The notes under the pieces are model-generated. The model saw only the letters and a program-made list of their open reading frames with translations. It ran no database searches and was not told where the DNA came from. A program made the translations under genes and the position numbers. 64,000 nucleotides of DNA from Metellina segmentata (Eukaryota; Arthropoda; Arachnida; Araneae; Tetragnathidae). The DNA lies in the NCBI GenBank assembly GCA_947359465.1, contig OX375872.1:13028137-13092136 (forward strand), in the 5' to 3' direction. Of this stretch, positions 29,964 through 40,876 are shown in pieces (within the stretch, counting starts at the first letter, position 1; every line of letters begins with the position of its first letter).

Positions 29964-32383
29964 GCACTTACAATGACAGAATTCCTATCCAACCTATTGT
30001 GAGACCTGAAAATCCTTTTGAAGTGTGGAGTGTAGATTGTATTGGTCCCCTAGAGCCACCATCCTCAAGAGGGCACAAGTTTATCGTTTGTGCTGTGGAT
30101 TTGTGCACGAGATGGGCGGAAGCCATACCAGTCAAGAACATTACTGCGAAAACAACTTGCGACGTCCTGATGAAGATTTTCTCCCAGACGGGGTTTCCTA
30201 AAACTATCTGTACCGATCAAGGGACAAATTTCACAGCACAGCTCACCAAGGGCTTCATGCAAGTCATCGGGGTGTCACCAAGATTTTCAACTCCGGGGCA
30301 TCCAGAAAGCATGGGAGCCGTGGAGAGATGGAACAAAACCCTGAAGGATATGCTCAGTAAGAACATACAAGAAAATGGTCGACAATGGGATATTCATCTC
30401 CCTTTCTTACTATTCGCATACAGAGAAGTACCTCACAGTACCACGGGAGTATCGCCATTTCAGTTGGTGTATGGAAGGTTACCTCCAGGTCCATTAAAAT
30501 TAATTAAGGAGAGTTGGTTAGGAGAAACCGAAATTCCAACAGGAGCATCTCCTTCTGTTGAAAAATACTTAGAAGACCTTCGTCAAAGGATGAAAACGGC
30601 ACACGAGATTGCCGCAGGGAATGCCGAAAAGGCACAAGGCTATTACACATCTAAATATAATCTGAGAGCGAGAGAAAAGACTTTCAAGGTTGGTGATAAG
30701 GTACTGATCCTTATTCCATCTTCTAGTCACAAACTTCTGAAGAACTGGTCAGGACCTGCAACTATTATCCAGTTAACTCGACCTCATTCTGCGTTGGTCG
30801 AGATGGAGGATAAAAGCCGAAAAGAGCTGCATTTCAACAAACTACGACCTTATATAGCCCGAGTTGAACAGGTGGGGTTGATTTTCGAACAAGATCAGGA
30901 CTTTGGGGAAATCTTTTATGCCCCTACTCGAAATAAGAGTCAATCTGCAGACGATATTAAGGGTCATGTGTTCCAGACTACAGAGGCGTTGTGCGAAGAA
31001 CAGCGACACCAATTAGTTCAGACCTTGGAAGGGTTTCGAGAAATTTTCAGTGCACGACCTGGCCGAGCCAGAGTTGATGGACATTCAATCAAACTAACTA
31101 AAGATTGTGTACCAAAGAAAATGCATCCCTATCGGGTTCCCATCGCCTTACAAAACGAGGTGGATCGCCAAATCCAAGAGTTACTTGAACAAGGACTGAT
31201 TGAAGAGAGTGACAGTGAGTGGGCACACCCAGTCGTCTGTGTGGCCAAAAAGGACGGAAGTGTAAGACTTTGCGTCGACTTTCGAGTTTTGAACAGTTTT
31301 ACTGTCCCGGATGCTTATCCAATGCAACAGGCCACCGAGTTACTATTTGAAATTGGTAGTGCTCCTTTCATCAGCGTTCTAGATTTGACAAAGGGTTATT
31401 GGCAAATCCCTTTAGAAGAAGAAGCTAAACCATATTCGGCATTTGTGACACATTCTGGTCATTTTCAATGGAACGTTTTACCATTTGGACTTAAAAATGC
31501 TGGAAGTACGTTCCAAAAGTCCATAGACAAAGTACTTAAGACACACAGAAAGTACTGCCGTGCGTATATCGACGATCTGGCCATTTTTTCCAGCTCGTGG
31601 GAGAATCACTTGCGTCACATCAGAGACGTGCTGAGAACTCTACAGACCGTTGGATTAACAGTCAATCTTAAAAAGTGCGAGTTCGGTAAAAAACAAGTGA
31701 GGTTCCTGGGACACATTGTCGGTTCCGGAAGACATGCACCAGATCCCCAGAAAATCGAAGCCATGCAGAACTTAGCACGTCCAACTACTAAGAAAGAGTT
31801 AAGAGGCATAATTGGTCTGGCAAGCTACTATCGGGAGTACATTCAGGATTTCTCGTCCTTGGTTTTACCCTTAACAAACTTAACAAAGAAAAGGGTGCCC
31901 AACAAAATACCTTGGAGTGATGAAGAGGAAGCAAGCTTCCAACAATTGAAGCAAAGGCTGACGGAAATTCCATTCTTATATACTCCAGTGTTAGATCAGC
32001 CATACCAGTTGTACACCGATGCTTCTGCAACAGCGATTGGAGCGTGTCTAGCTCAGCAAGACGAAGACGGAAAAGAACGTCCTATCGCCTTTTACAGTAG
32101 AAAACTCACCCCATGCCAAACTCGCTGGGCCACTATCGAACGGGAGGCGTATGCTGTTCTAAGTGCGTTGAAAAAATTTGACACTTGGATATTTGGAGCA
32201 CAAGTCCAAATTGTCTCCGATCATAACCCCCTTACTTATTTGACCCAGGGAATGCCACAGGGTGCAAAACTTGCACGTTGGGCTTTGGCATTGCAAAGAT
32301 ATAACATGAATATATTGTACAGAAAGGGTAGTAAGCATGGCAATGCAGATGCCTTATCGCGCATCAAAATTGATGAACCTTAG
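29948..32383 (+). CDS. Gypsy-2 ORF2: integrase core, reverse transcriptase, RNase H
   Basis: The frame opens after a TAG at 29945 and overlaps ORF1 by 16 bases in the -1 frame, with no ATG at its beginning. In order it has the integrase core (WSVDCIGPL, CTDQGTNF, GAVERWNK), an integrase C-terminal module (FKVGDKVLIL, WSGPATI), reverse transcriptase (about residues 390-600, with VCVAKKDGSVRLCVDFRVLN, LPFGLKNAGSTFQ and catalytic YIDDLAIF near 535) and RNase H (YTDASATAIGACL, TIEREAYAVL, DHNPLTYL). It stops at 32383, about 290 bases before the 3' LTR. All catalytic residues I can check are present. Confidence 0.93.
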   Translation, partial: RYTYLSTYNDRIPIQPIVRPENPFEVWSVDCIGPLEPPSSRGHKFIVCAVDLCTRWAEAIPVKNITAKTTCDVLMKIFSQTGFPKTICTDQGTNFTAQLTKGFMQVIGVSPRFSTPGHPESMGAVERWNKTLKDMLSKNIQENGRQWDIHLPFLLFAYREVPHSTTGVSPFQLVYGRLPPGPLKLIKESWLGETEIPTGASPSVEKYLEDLRQRMKTAHEIAAGNAEKAQGYYTSKYNLRAREKTFKVGDKVLILIPSSSHKLLKNWSGPATIIQLTRPHSALVEMEDKSRKELHFNKLRPYIARVEQVGLIFEQDQDFGEIFYAPTRNKSQSADDIKGHVFQTTEALCEEQRHQLVQTLEGFREIFSARPGRARVDGHSIKLTKDCVPKKMHPYRVPIALQNEVDRQIQELLEQGLIEESDSEWAHPVVCVAKKDGSVRLCVDFRVLNSFTVPDAYPMQQATELLFEIGSAPFISVLDLTKGYWQIPLEEEAKPYSAFVTHSGHFQWNVLPFGLKNAGSTFQKSIDKVLKTHRKYCRAYIDDLAIFSSSWENHLRHIRDVLRTLQTVGLTVNLKKCEFGKKQVRFLGHIVGSGRHAPDPQKIEAMQNLARPTTKKELRGIIGLASYYREYIQDFSSLVLPLTNLTKKRVPNKIPWSDEEEASFQQLKQRLTEIPFLYTPVLDQPYQLYTDASATAIGACLAQQDEDGKERPIAFYSRKLTPCQTRWATIEREAYAVLSALKKFDTWIFGAQVQIVSDHNPLTYLTQGMPQGAKLARWALALQRYNMNILYRKGSKHGNADALSRIKIDEP

Positions 32384-32675
32384 TTTTTATTCAGTTTATA
32401 TAAATATGTATATATATTTTTTTCTGCTCAAAACTGTAATCTGATTTAGATAATTTTGATAACGTTCTTGTGTCTTGTATTATGTATTTTATGTGGGAGT
32501 TCATGAATGTTAATGTAGATATTTTTTTTGAGCTCTCACGCTTCTCTCGAAGGACTGGATATCATAATGAAGACCAGCTAATTGATTATGACTTTTAGTT
32601 ATGATTCTAGATGGCGATTGGCAGCAGCATCATCACTTATGACTTAAGTGATGGATGTGCTTCCCCGGAGGGACA

Positions 32676-33121
32676 TGTAAGGTTCGCCATCTCGCAAGAA
32701 GTGAAACGCCAAGTTGGCAACCCTACATAGAAAACGCCAAGCTGGCAACCTAAGAACAAAGCTTTTTCAATTAAAAGAAACGTCCACGAGATTTCAAGCG
32801 AGGAAGTGCGGCAAAAGCCAATTAAAAAAGTCAGAGCAATAAATAGTTATAGTTACCAAGACAACTAAAAGATAAAATCCATCTTTAGAACAGAAGAGAT
32901 CAAGTAAAGATTTTATACAGCGGTGGGAGGAAAGTTACAATTTTGAATGCCTATCAAAATGTAATTGCTACTTTATACTACATGTAACTTATGTGACGAT
33001 CGATTAAATTTAGTAAAATATACTCCAGTTATAGAATTTTGACTCTGTGTCTTTTGAGTTTTTTTTTGACTAAACTTTCACGACGGAGTTCATCAACAAC
33101 CATCGGCCTCGGACCACTACT
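32676..33121 (+). repeat. Gypsy-2 3' LTR
   Basis: I found no difference from the 5' copy over 446 bp when reading both by eye. It is preceded by CCCCGGAGGGACA, a short polypurine-like tract. Confidence 0.92.
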
Positions 33122-33851
33122 CTACCTCTAAATTTGGACAAGCCTCAGAAACAGGCCATTCTTCTTTTGAGCATTTTAGCCAATTTGGGCCTTCCCACCA
33201 TCTAGATTTCACCAATGTTGTCGCATTGCACCCACTGGATGGTAGATCAGCCGGATTCAAATATCCTGCTATATGTCTCCAATCCTTCGGATCAGTCAAA
33301 CGTCGGATCTCTTGAACTCTGTTGTGAACAAACGTAGCCCAATTTTCTTCTTTCGTGATCCAGTAAAGAGCATCTACTGAGTCTGACCAGTAATAGGTCG
33401 GGACATCTTCGAGACCCAAATCACCTTTAGTAGCACTAGCCAATCTGGCTCCTATCAAACAGGCTAAAAGTTCCAATCGTGGGATGGAAATCGTCTTTAA
33501 TGGAGAAACTCTGCTTCTAGCTTGTATCAATTCGTACTCTATTCTTCTCTCACTTTCAGTTCGTAGAAATATGCAAGTCGCATAGGCCGACTTACTGGCA
33601 TCGCAAAATACATGCACAGATAATGCAGAATCTAATGAAGAGTCTTTAAACAAACATCGAGGAATTTCTAATTCTTTCAAGTTATTTAATTCATGTTTCC
33701 ATTTATCAAATTTTGTAGACATCAAAATTGGTAGTTCTGCGTCCCAAGTAATTCCTGCTTTCCAACAATCTTGCAGTAAAATTTTTGGTCCTAAGGTTAC
33801 TGGACACGAAAAGCCAATAGGGTCAAATATGCGGTGGACAGCTGATAATAT
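33122..33851 (-). pseudogene. BEL-B RNase H region
   Basis: It is in frame after the TAA at 33852. HRIFDPIGFSCPVTLGPKIL leads to VHVFCDASKSAYATCIF, ARSRVSPLKTISIPRLELL, YYWSDSVDALYWI and NPADLPSSG. It ends at PNLEV, where gypsy-2 interrupts it. The last few codons before the visible stop belong to the gypsy-2 LTR. Confidence 0.92.
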
Positions 33852-36800
33852 TTATCTTTTTGTTGTGGGTAGCTTGTCTTCTTTCGGAAATTCCTTCAAG
33901 TCTAAGGCTAAAGTATCCGTCTTCAATTTCCAATTTAATCCCAAAACTGGAAAGGTTTTTGTAGATTCAGGAATTTCTACTGAATAGTTGGTCAGAGTAT
34001 GCTCCCACCCTCGAAGATCGAATTTTGCCTTGCTTAATATGGTGCGAGCTTCTGAGACAAATTTTTTGACTTCTGTTTCCGTGTTGACACTACAGACGCA
34101 ATTGTCAACGTAGAATGATTTCAATAGCATTTGAGCTGTTGCTTGCAGTTGGGGTGGAGCATTTTTCAAATGTAATTCCAAAGTGGCTCCCAATAAGAAC
34201 GGACTGGAAGTGATTCCAAAGACAACTCTTTTATGTTGATATATTTTAGGTTTACTTTTCTGTCCATTTTTCCACCATAAAAACTTCAAATATCGTCTAT
34301 CGTTCTCTTGAACTTCAATCTGCAAAAATGCCTTTTTGATATCTGATATTATTCCGAACTTCCCAAAGCGAAATCGATTCATTATTGACGGAATAAGTTC
34401 GATAATATTTGGTCCTTTCTCAAGACAATCATTAATAGAAGGAGTATTATTTTTTTTCACTGAGCCATCAAACACTGGTCTAACACTAGTGGTCGAATTT
34501 GTCTTGAAAACGGGATGATGAGGTAAAAAATGTTCCTCTGTTTCAGATTTCTGGTTCAAGGAAATGTCTTCAATAATATCTTCATTCCTCCAGTCTCTAA
34601 AGACATCTTCATAATCATTCAACCTCCCTTTTCTTTCTAATGCTTGGACACAGCTACTTAGACGTTTCTCGGCTATCTTACGACCATCTGGTAAAGTTGG
34701 ATGATCTTTGATCCATGGCAAGCAGACAATATACCTACCTTCTTCGTTTCTCATAACTGTACGGAGAAAATGTTCCTTTGCAGCATCTTCAAGTTCTTTT
34801 CTTGTGACCTTTTCACCCGGATCAGTAATTCCAAGAGTGTCAAGTTTCCATAAATTAGCTATACTAGAATCATTAACGTGTAACGTTAATAGAGTATTTA
34901 AAGAACTCGTTTCCGTTTCTTGAGTTTTCCCCATAATCGTCCATCCTAGACGTGTGTTCATCGCTATAAGTTCCGTTGATAAATCTTTGATTTCCCCAGT
35001 AAATAATTTCCCACAAAGGTCAGCTCCGATCAAAATTTGAATTTCGTTTGGATCCTTTTCGTATGAACAAACTTCTTCATTAACCGAAACATCACTCAAA
35101 AGTATTCCCGATAATTTTAATTTATTTATGATATCATTATTTTCCAATTTAGGAATGGAAGCACAAATCCTTTTTTGATCCATAACTTCTAATTTATAAG
35201 TGAAAGTTTTATCTATGTTACATAATTTAACAGAATATCTTTTATGTTTTTCCTTTGTTTCCATCCCGCCAAAAAGTCCATGAGTAACAGTTTCTTCCCC
35301 TAAGCATTTTAATTTCATTTTTTCTGCAAGAAATTTAGTTATATATGATCGTTGACTTCCAGTATCATAGATAACCCTCACAAAATGGTTGCTATCATTT
35401 TCTGAAACGCAGACAATTAATGTTTGTAAATACACTTCCTTAGAACAAGAACTATTTGCCAAAGCTTTATTTTTAATTGATTTATCATTTTCAGTTTCAT
35501 TTCTGTCGAAATAAGTTTTAGAATAACACATTATAGATAAATGTCTTTTTCCACACATAGAACAAATAATCTTAACTTTACAAAACCGAGATACATGACC
35601 TAATTTCAGGCACTTAAAACAACCTCCCCGTTTAATTAAAATATCTCTTTTCTCATTGAAAGATAAATTAGAGGCATATACGCATTCGTTTGGATTATGT
35701 GTTGATTCATTACAAAAAACACACATCGCAGAATTCCTCTTCTCTGTATTTATTTCCGAGCTCAAAAGCTCTGCAGCTGTAGATGAAAAACCTTTATTAT
35801 TTTCGAATTTAGTTTTTTCTTTACTCTCCGCGTTGTAATGTCTACGATGAAACACCTCGTCAGTGTGTCGGCGGTGAGGTAGGGGGGTAAGTTCATTTCT
35901 TCTACTCAATATCATTGGAATATTTTGATTACGAAATGATTCGGAAATGCTAGCGTCAGCTCTTTCCAAAGCATTTAAATGCTTACCCAAAAATTCTATT
36001 AAATTGTTAATGGTATATTCTCCGCAATCATATTCTTTGTTAAATGCGAAAACCAAATCATGTGGGAGTAATTTCAGAATCATGGGGCACATTAAATTTT
36101 CGAATGTTTGCGTTGAAACACCTAAGGTTTCTAAGCTTCTTATTTGGGTTTGACAGTTGTCGAAAAGTATTCGAAAACCTTTAACATCATTAGTACGCTT
36201 AAGAGGGTACATATGCATCAAATTACTCATATGAGTGTTTATCAAAATGTCTTTTCGGGCAAAACGATCTTTCAAAACATCAACAGCTTTCACATAATTT
36301 TCTGCTGAAATAGCAAATCCTTCAACAGTATTTAGAGCTGTTCCAGCTAAATGTGCTTTCAAATAATTGAATTTGTCCACTTGATCCAAGTGTTCATTTT
36401 TGTGTATTGCTGTCTCAAATGAATTCCAAAAAGTAAGCCATTGGCTTACATTGCCAGAGAATTTCGGAATAGTAATTTTAGGCAATTTAACACTTATCGA
36501 CTGTCGTTGTTTAACGTTCACTTCATCACTATGAACATACGATGATTGTGAAAGTGAAACATCTCGAACTAAAGCCAATTTTTGTAGACACTTCTTTGCT
36601 TTAAATTTACAAGTGATTACTCTTTCACTATATTCTTCGGCAGATTCAATTTCTTTTTCAAGATCATCTATGTTTAAAACCTTTTCTAAATCACTGTCAA
36701 CTAATTTGAGAGCTTCGAATTTATTATGCAACTGTTCTAATAATAACTCAATATCATTCTCATCCGTTTCTGATTTATTAATTTCATCATCTAATCTAGT

Positions 36801-36884
36801 AAGAAATTTACTAACGGATGATCTCAAAACAGTTCGCTTTTTCTTAAAAGCATTTATCAAAGCTTGTGTTTGTTCATTGGCCAT
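33852..36884 (-). pseudogene. BEL-B gag-protease-reverse transcriptase
   Basis: I take the start as the ATG at 36884 (MANEQTQALINAFKKKR). Domains are gag with the typical PKFSGNVSQWLTFWNSF segment, three cysteine-rich zinc knuckles (CVFCNESTHNPNEC, CFKCLKLGHVSRFC, CSMCGKRHLSIMC), an aspartic protease with the standard DTG (VIYDTGSQRSYI), and a Pao reverse transcriptase ending in the catalytic box FYVDNCVCS. The second aspartate of YVDD is thus asparagine. The frame halts at the TAA 33852-33854, but the next codons continue the polyprotein in the same frame. Confidence 0.92.
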
Positions 36885-36996
36885 CGTTATTGCACGTTTC
36901 AATTGCTAATAATTTACTGTAAAGTATTTAACGTTACTTTCGATTTCAGATTCACAACTAATTCTGATCAATTTATGCAGTTATAAATTCAACTAT

Positions 36997-37012
36997 CCCG
37001 GCAGGGATGCCA
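36997..37012 (-). promoter_or_regulatory. BEL-B primer binding site
   Basis: On the minus strand TGGCATCCCTGCCGGG starts five bases inside the 5' LTR. It begins with TGG and is complementary to a tRNA end CCCGGCAGGGATGCCA. The tRNA is not identified. Confidence 0.7.
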
Positions 37013-37017
37013 TTTAA

Positions 37018-37403
37018 TGTTGAAAACAATACTTATTAGGAAAGGTAATTAATCTACCTTACCTTCTTTTTCACTTGTCTTGCTTCAACTTCTACTTTAA
37101 CCCGGGTCGTTGAATGAGAATAACTTCTGTTTTATACTTTACAGCAATCTATACTCACAAATTAGCAATGAAAGCAAAAGGCCTTTTTATATTTACAAAC
37201 TTAAAACATTTATTGCTATCATTAAATATTTACACAAGAATATGTACATGTTTAAGCATTATCATGTTGGCAAGCATCAGCTCTCGTGACATAACACAAT
37301 CTGCCGCCAAAAGGGAGTTCAAAAACAAAGGTTAGTTTTCGCAGCAGTGCCGCCACCTACAGTCAGCAAAATAATTAAGTCTAGTTCGCAGTTGTTCGCG
37401 ACA
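37018..37403 (-). repeat. BEL-B 5' LTR
   Basis: 386 bp, the partner of 25046-25431. It has the readings CGTTGAATG and AAGGGAGTT. Confidence 0.96.
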
Positions 37404-37560
37404 GTGAGCTACTTCAATGGGGCTACTCTAGTCTTGGAAGCAACGAAAACTGTATGTATTTGCCCATTGTTAGAAATTATACGCAAATACGCTACCGTAC
37501 CGTATGCTTTTTTACTAGCATCAGAAAAACAGTGCAGTTCAATCTCATTCATGTCAGCAT
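37404..37560 (-). pseudogene. BEL-A pol segment between frameshift and BEL-B
   Basis: After the frameshift the next frame reads EIELHCFSDASKKAYGTVAY, the start of the Pao RNase H-like region, up to VFVASKTRVAPLK. A TAG stop (37409-37411) then interrupts the usual APLKxLTLPRLEL motif. The target duplication GTGAG at 37404-37408 marks where BEL-B entered. Confidence 0.85.
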
Positions 37561-40500
37561 TGCAGTTTGAAAAATAGTATCAGGAATGGTGAGTTCATTC
37601 AAAGTTGAAACTTCACTGCACCATTCTTTCCATTTAACACACAACTGTTCAGGTAGTACCTCATCCCAATCAAGAGCAAGACTCCAAACTTCTTGGATTA
37701 TGATTTTGGCCCTAATTACAAAGGGGGTCAAAATTCCAATAGGGTCAAAAACGCGTCTAATTGCTTGCAAGACAAAACGTTTTGTATTAACATTCTTTGA
37801 CAAAAATAACATTAAATTTGCAACGTCGAAATATAGCAAGTCTCTTTCATTGTCCCATGAGACTCCTAGAACTTTAACAGCGGGATTTTCAATTCCCAAA
37901 ACTTTAGGAGACTCTTCGGATACGATGCCTTCTTTAACCCACAATTCGTGTAGTTCTCGAGAATTGGTTCGCCATTTATGGAGAACCATGCTAGCATCTT
38001 TAAAAATATTGATACTGTCTAAGGAGGTTTTAAGGGCACGTTCAATATCTTGGAGACTTCCAACGATATCGTCCACATAAATATGATCTTGTAAAAATTT
38101 ACAAGTCTCTGGATAAGTTTCCTCATAACGTTTCAAATGGTGTTTGATAGTCGCAATTAATAGGAACGGACTGCAGTTCACCCCAAATAAGACGCGAGTG
38201 AATCGATAGGTTTTGAGATTTTGTGAGTCATCAAATGGGTTTATATCAAATAGAAACCGTGATACATCTCTGTCTCTTGCATCCACTTCTATCTGTAAAA
38301 ACGCTTGTTTCATATCATTTATCAAAGCTATGGGATTAAGCCTGAAGGACAACAAAAGTTCAAAAATGTCCGGATATAGGTTCGGACCAGTGTGTAAGCA
38401 GTCATTAAGTGAGATTTCACCAGGTCCATGTGAAGATGCATCGAACACGATACGTATCTTACTAGTGGTTCGATCATGGTGAATGACTTCCCTGTGTGGT
38501 AAAAAATATGAAACTTGATTTTCATTATCGGAGGTATCTGGTGCTAATTCGATGATATTTTGCTGCAAATAATCTTGAAAAACAGCTTGATATGAATTGA
38601 ACAATTCAGGGTTGATCTGAAATCGTTTTCTGAGCCTCAAAAATCGTTGCAGTGCAACTTGTCTATTGTTATGTAACATATATCTCTTATCGGGTTTCCA
38701 TGGCAGCCTGATTTTATAACGAGAATTTTCGTATGTTATTTCCGATTCAAATGTCTTCATAACATTATCTTCTGAGGGGTCAGAAGATTCACTTTCGGAT
38801 TTTATGCCTAAACTTTCAAGTTCCCAAAATTTCTTAATTTCATCCGAAATCAAAGTTTCTTCAACTACGACATTAAATGCTGCAGAAGTGTGGGACGTAA
38901 TGCCACTGTCGGGAACACCTTGTAAACACCAAATGAAAATAGTTTCCGCAGCTACTAAATGTTTACTTGAACGCTTTAAGTTTCCCATTACTATGTTATA
39001 ATAATAATCAGCCCCCACAAGAAGAGTTACTTTGTCCTTACAATCGTAAGAGTCGGCAAGTTGTAAACCCTTCATGTTCTCTTCTACGAAATGTCCACTC
39101 AAATTAGGAGGCGGTAAATCAGAACTTGAAATTTGTTCTGTTACTAAAGCTTCAATTATGATATACGAGTTCTGTATGTCTCTATTTTCTAATATCATGC
39201 TAACCACATCGAATGTCTTTCTAATGGGAGTGTCATTTCCGAAAGTAAATACTGAGAGCGTTTCTTTTCGAATAACAGGAAGCCTCAATTTATCTGCAAT
39301 TTCTTGCTTTAGAAACGTTCTCATGGAACCATTGTCTAATAACAATCTTATAGGAATTGACTGCACTTTTCTTTTCAACACCACACAACAGGTGTGAAGC
39401 AAAATGCCATTACGTTTGTCAAGAGAAAGTGCTGAAAGAACATCTTTCGATTCCTCTCCTCTTTTCTTTTTTTCATTTTGTTTTTTATCAACTCGAAAAC
39501 AAATAGAACGATTATGCATACCCTTGCATTCTGTGCAAAACATATTCGTTCTGCAATCCCTGATTCTATGTCTTGTTCCGAGGCATAAAAAACATCTACC
39601 CTGTTTATGTAATAAATTTCTCTTCTCTTCCACAGTTAAATACTCACAAAGTTCTGAATCATGCTTCGCTTTGCAAAAGAGGCAACTATCGTCATTAACG
39701 CCCTTTTTGTTTATATTATTCGCGAGCGAGTTCTCATTCACTGACGCCAAAAGCTCAACAGCAGACGCAACATTTTTTCTTTGCCACTTCGGAGGGGATT
39801 GCTGGTAAATAGTTTCAGTTCGTAAACCAATTGTTAAGAAATAATTTCTTTCCCTATAGTGTATCTCCTTTCGAATGAATTCTAATAGTTTATCGATATC
39901 AAAAAAGGATGTTTCGTTCGTTTCACGGTTAAAGTCTAAACTTATATCGGGAGGCAATGTTTTCATTAAGATAGGAATTAACATGTGACTATATGCTTCC
40001 GGTTTGACATATAATGACCTTAAGCTACGTACTTGAATTTCTATGGTATCACACAATTTACGAAGTTTCAATATGTCACTAGATTTAGTTACTGGAGTAA
40101 GGTTAATGAGTTTTTGCATATGTGAATTTATAATAATGTCCTTCTTTCCGAACCGATTTTTAAGAATTTCAAGAACTTGATCACAGTTTGCTTCCGAAAT
40201 ACAAAACCCTTCTATTGCGTTCGCCGCGTTGCCGCTCAGGTATGATTTCAAATAATTACATTTTTCGATTTTGGACAAAGATTCATTATCATCAATTGCA
40301 ACTTTAAAAGAGTTCCAAAAACTTGTCCATTGAGTATAATCACCATAATATTTATTGATGGTCAATTTAGGAAGGCGAGTTTGTTTCGATTCGATTTTAG
40401 AGTCAAGGGTTTCGTTAAGAACAACATTGTTTACATTATCCGAATTTGTGCTTTTATTTAATTCTTTCAATTTTCTTTTTGCTCTAAATTGCCAAAGTTG

Positions 40501-40761
40501 AATTTTCTCTTCATACTCTTGGGAATATGCGATTTCAGTTTCGTAATCATCAGAATCAGCCTTTAAATTGCATTCTATGTTTTCGTCTAATTATTTTAGT
40601 ACTTTTGCTTTTGCGAGTAATGAATCCAAACTTTCTTCTAACAAGCTTTCATTAATTTCATCTTTCTCTAAATCTATTTTTATCTGTTTCAAAACTTTAG
40701 TCACCGCGGTTCTAGTAACTTTCCGTTTTGATTTCAATTTGGTAATAATCTCTTCTGTCAT
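37561..40761 (-). pseudogene. BEL-A gag-protease-reverse transcriptase
   Basis: The likely start is the ATG at 40759-40761; codon 57 is a TAA stop (40591-40593). Beyond it, about 970 codons stay open. Domains in order are a BEL/Pao gag, three cysteine-rich zinc knuckles (CLFCKAKHDSELC, CFLCLGTRHRIRDC, CTECKGMHNRSIC), an aspartic protease site in LLLDNGSMRTF (DNG instead of the usual DS/TG), and a Pao-type reverse transcriptase with the catalytic box IYVDDIVGS. A frameshift near 37560 cuts the frame after VSTLNELTIPDTIF. The protein would be made as one polyprotein in a working element. Confidence 0.9.
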
Positions 40762-40860
40762 TTTTACAAATATTCAAATCAATCCTACCTTTAGCAGTCT
40801 TCGCATAAATGCTAATCCAAATGGTTTTCAATTGGTGTAATTTCAAACATACTACACTTT

Positions 40861-40876
40861 CCCGGCCGATGCACCA
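40861..40876 (-). promoter_or_regulatory. BEL-A primer binding site (tRNA-Gly type)
   Basis: On the minus strand TGGTGCATCGGCCGGG follows the 5' LTR with no gap. It is complementary to the 3' end of arthropod tRNA-Gly(GCC), which ends CCCGGCCGATGCACCA as I recall it. It would prime first-strand synthesis. Confidence 0.85.

Larger units (their letters stand above)
27032..33121 (+). mobile_element. Gypsy-2: Gmr1-like Ty3/gypsy element with integrase before RT
   Basis: The 446-bp LTRs at 27032-27477 and 32676-33121 appear identical, flanked by the 5-bp duplication CTACC (27027-27031, 33122-33126). The element is 6,090 bp. The interior encodes gag, protease, integrase zinc finger (27921-29963), then integrase core and C-terminus, reverse transcriptase and RNase H (29948-32383). 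Integrase upstream of reverse transcriptase is the hallmark of the Gmr1-like branch. BEL-B pol reads in frame across the site when it is removed. It is the youngest insertion here. Confidence 0.95.
25046..37403 (-). mobile_element. BEL/Pao retrotransposon B, inserted in BEL-A and carrying gypsy-2
   Basis: Equal-length 386-bp LTRs (25046-25431, 37018-37403) begin TGTTG and end CGACA, with only two differences by eye. The perfect 5-bp duplication GTGAG lies at 25041-25045 and 37404-37408. Without gypsy-2 it is about 6.3 kb, with a single long minus-strand frame from 36884 to 25474 broken by just two stops, at 33852-33854 and 26446-26448. Confidence 0.96.
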
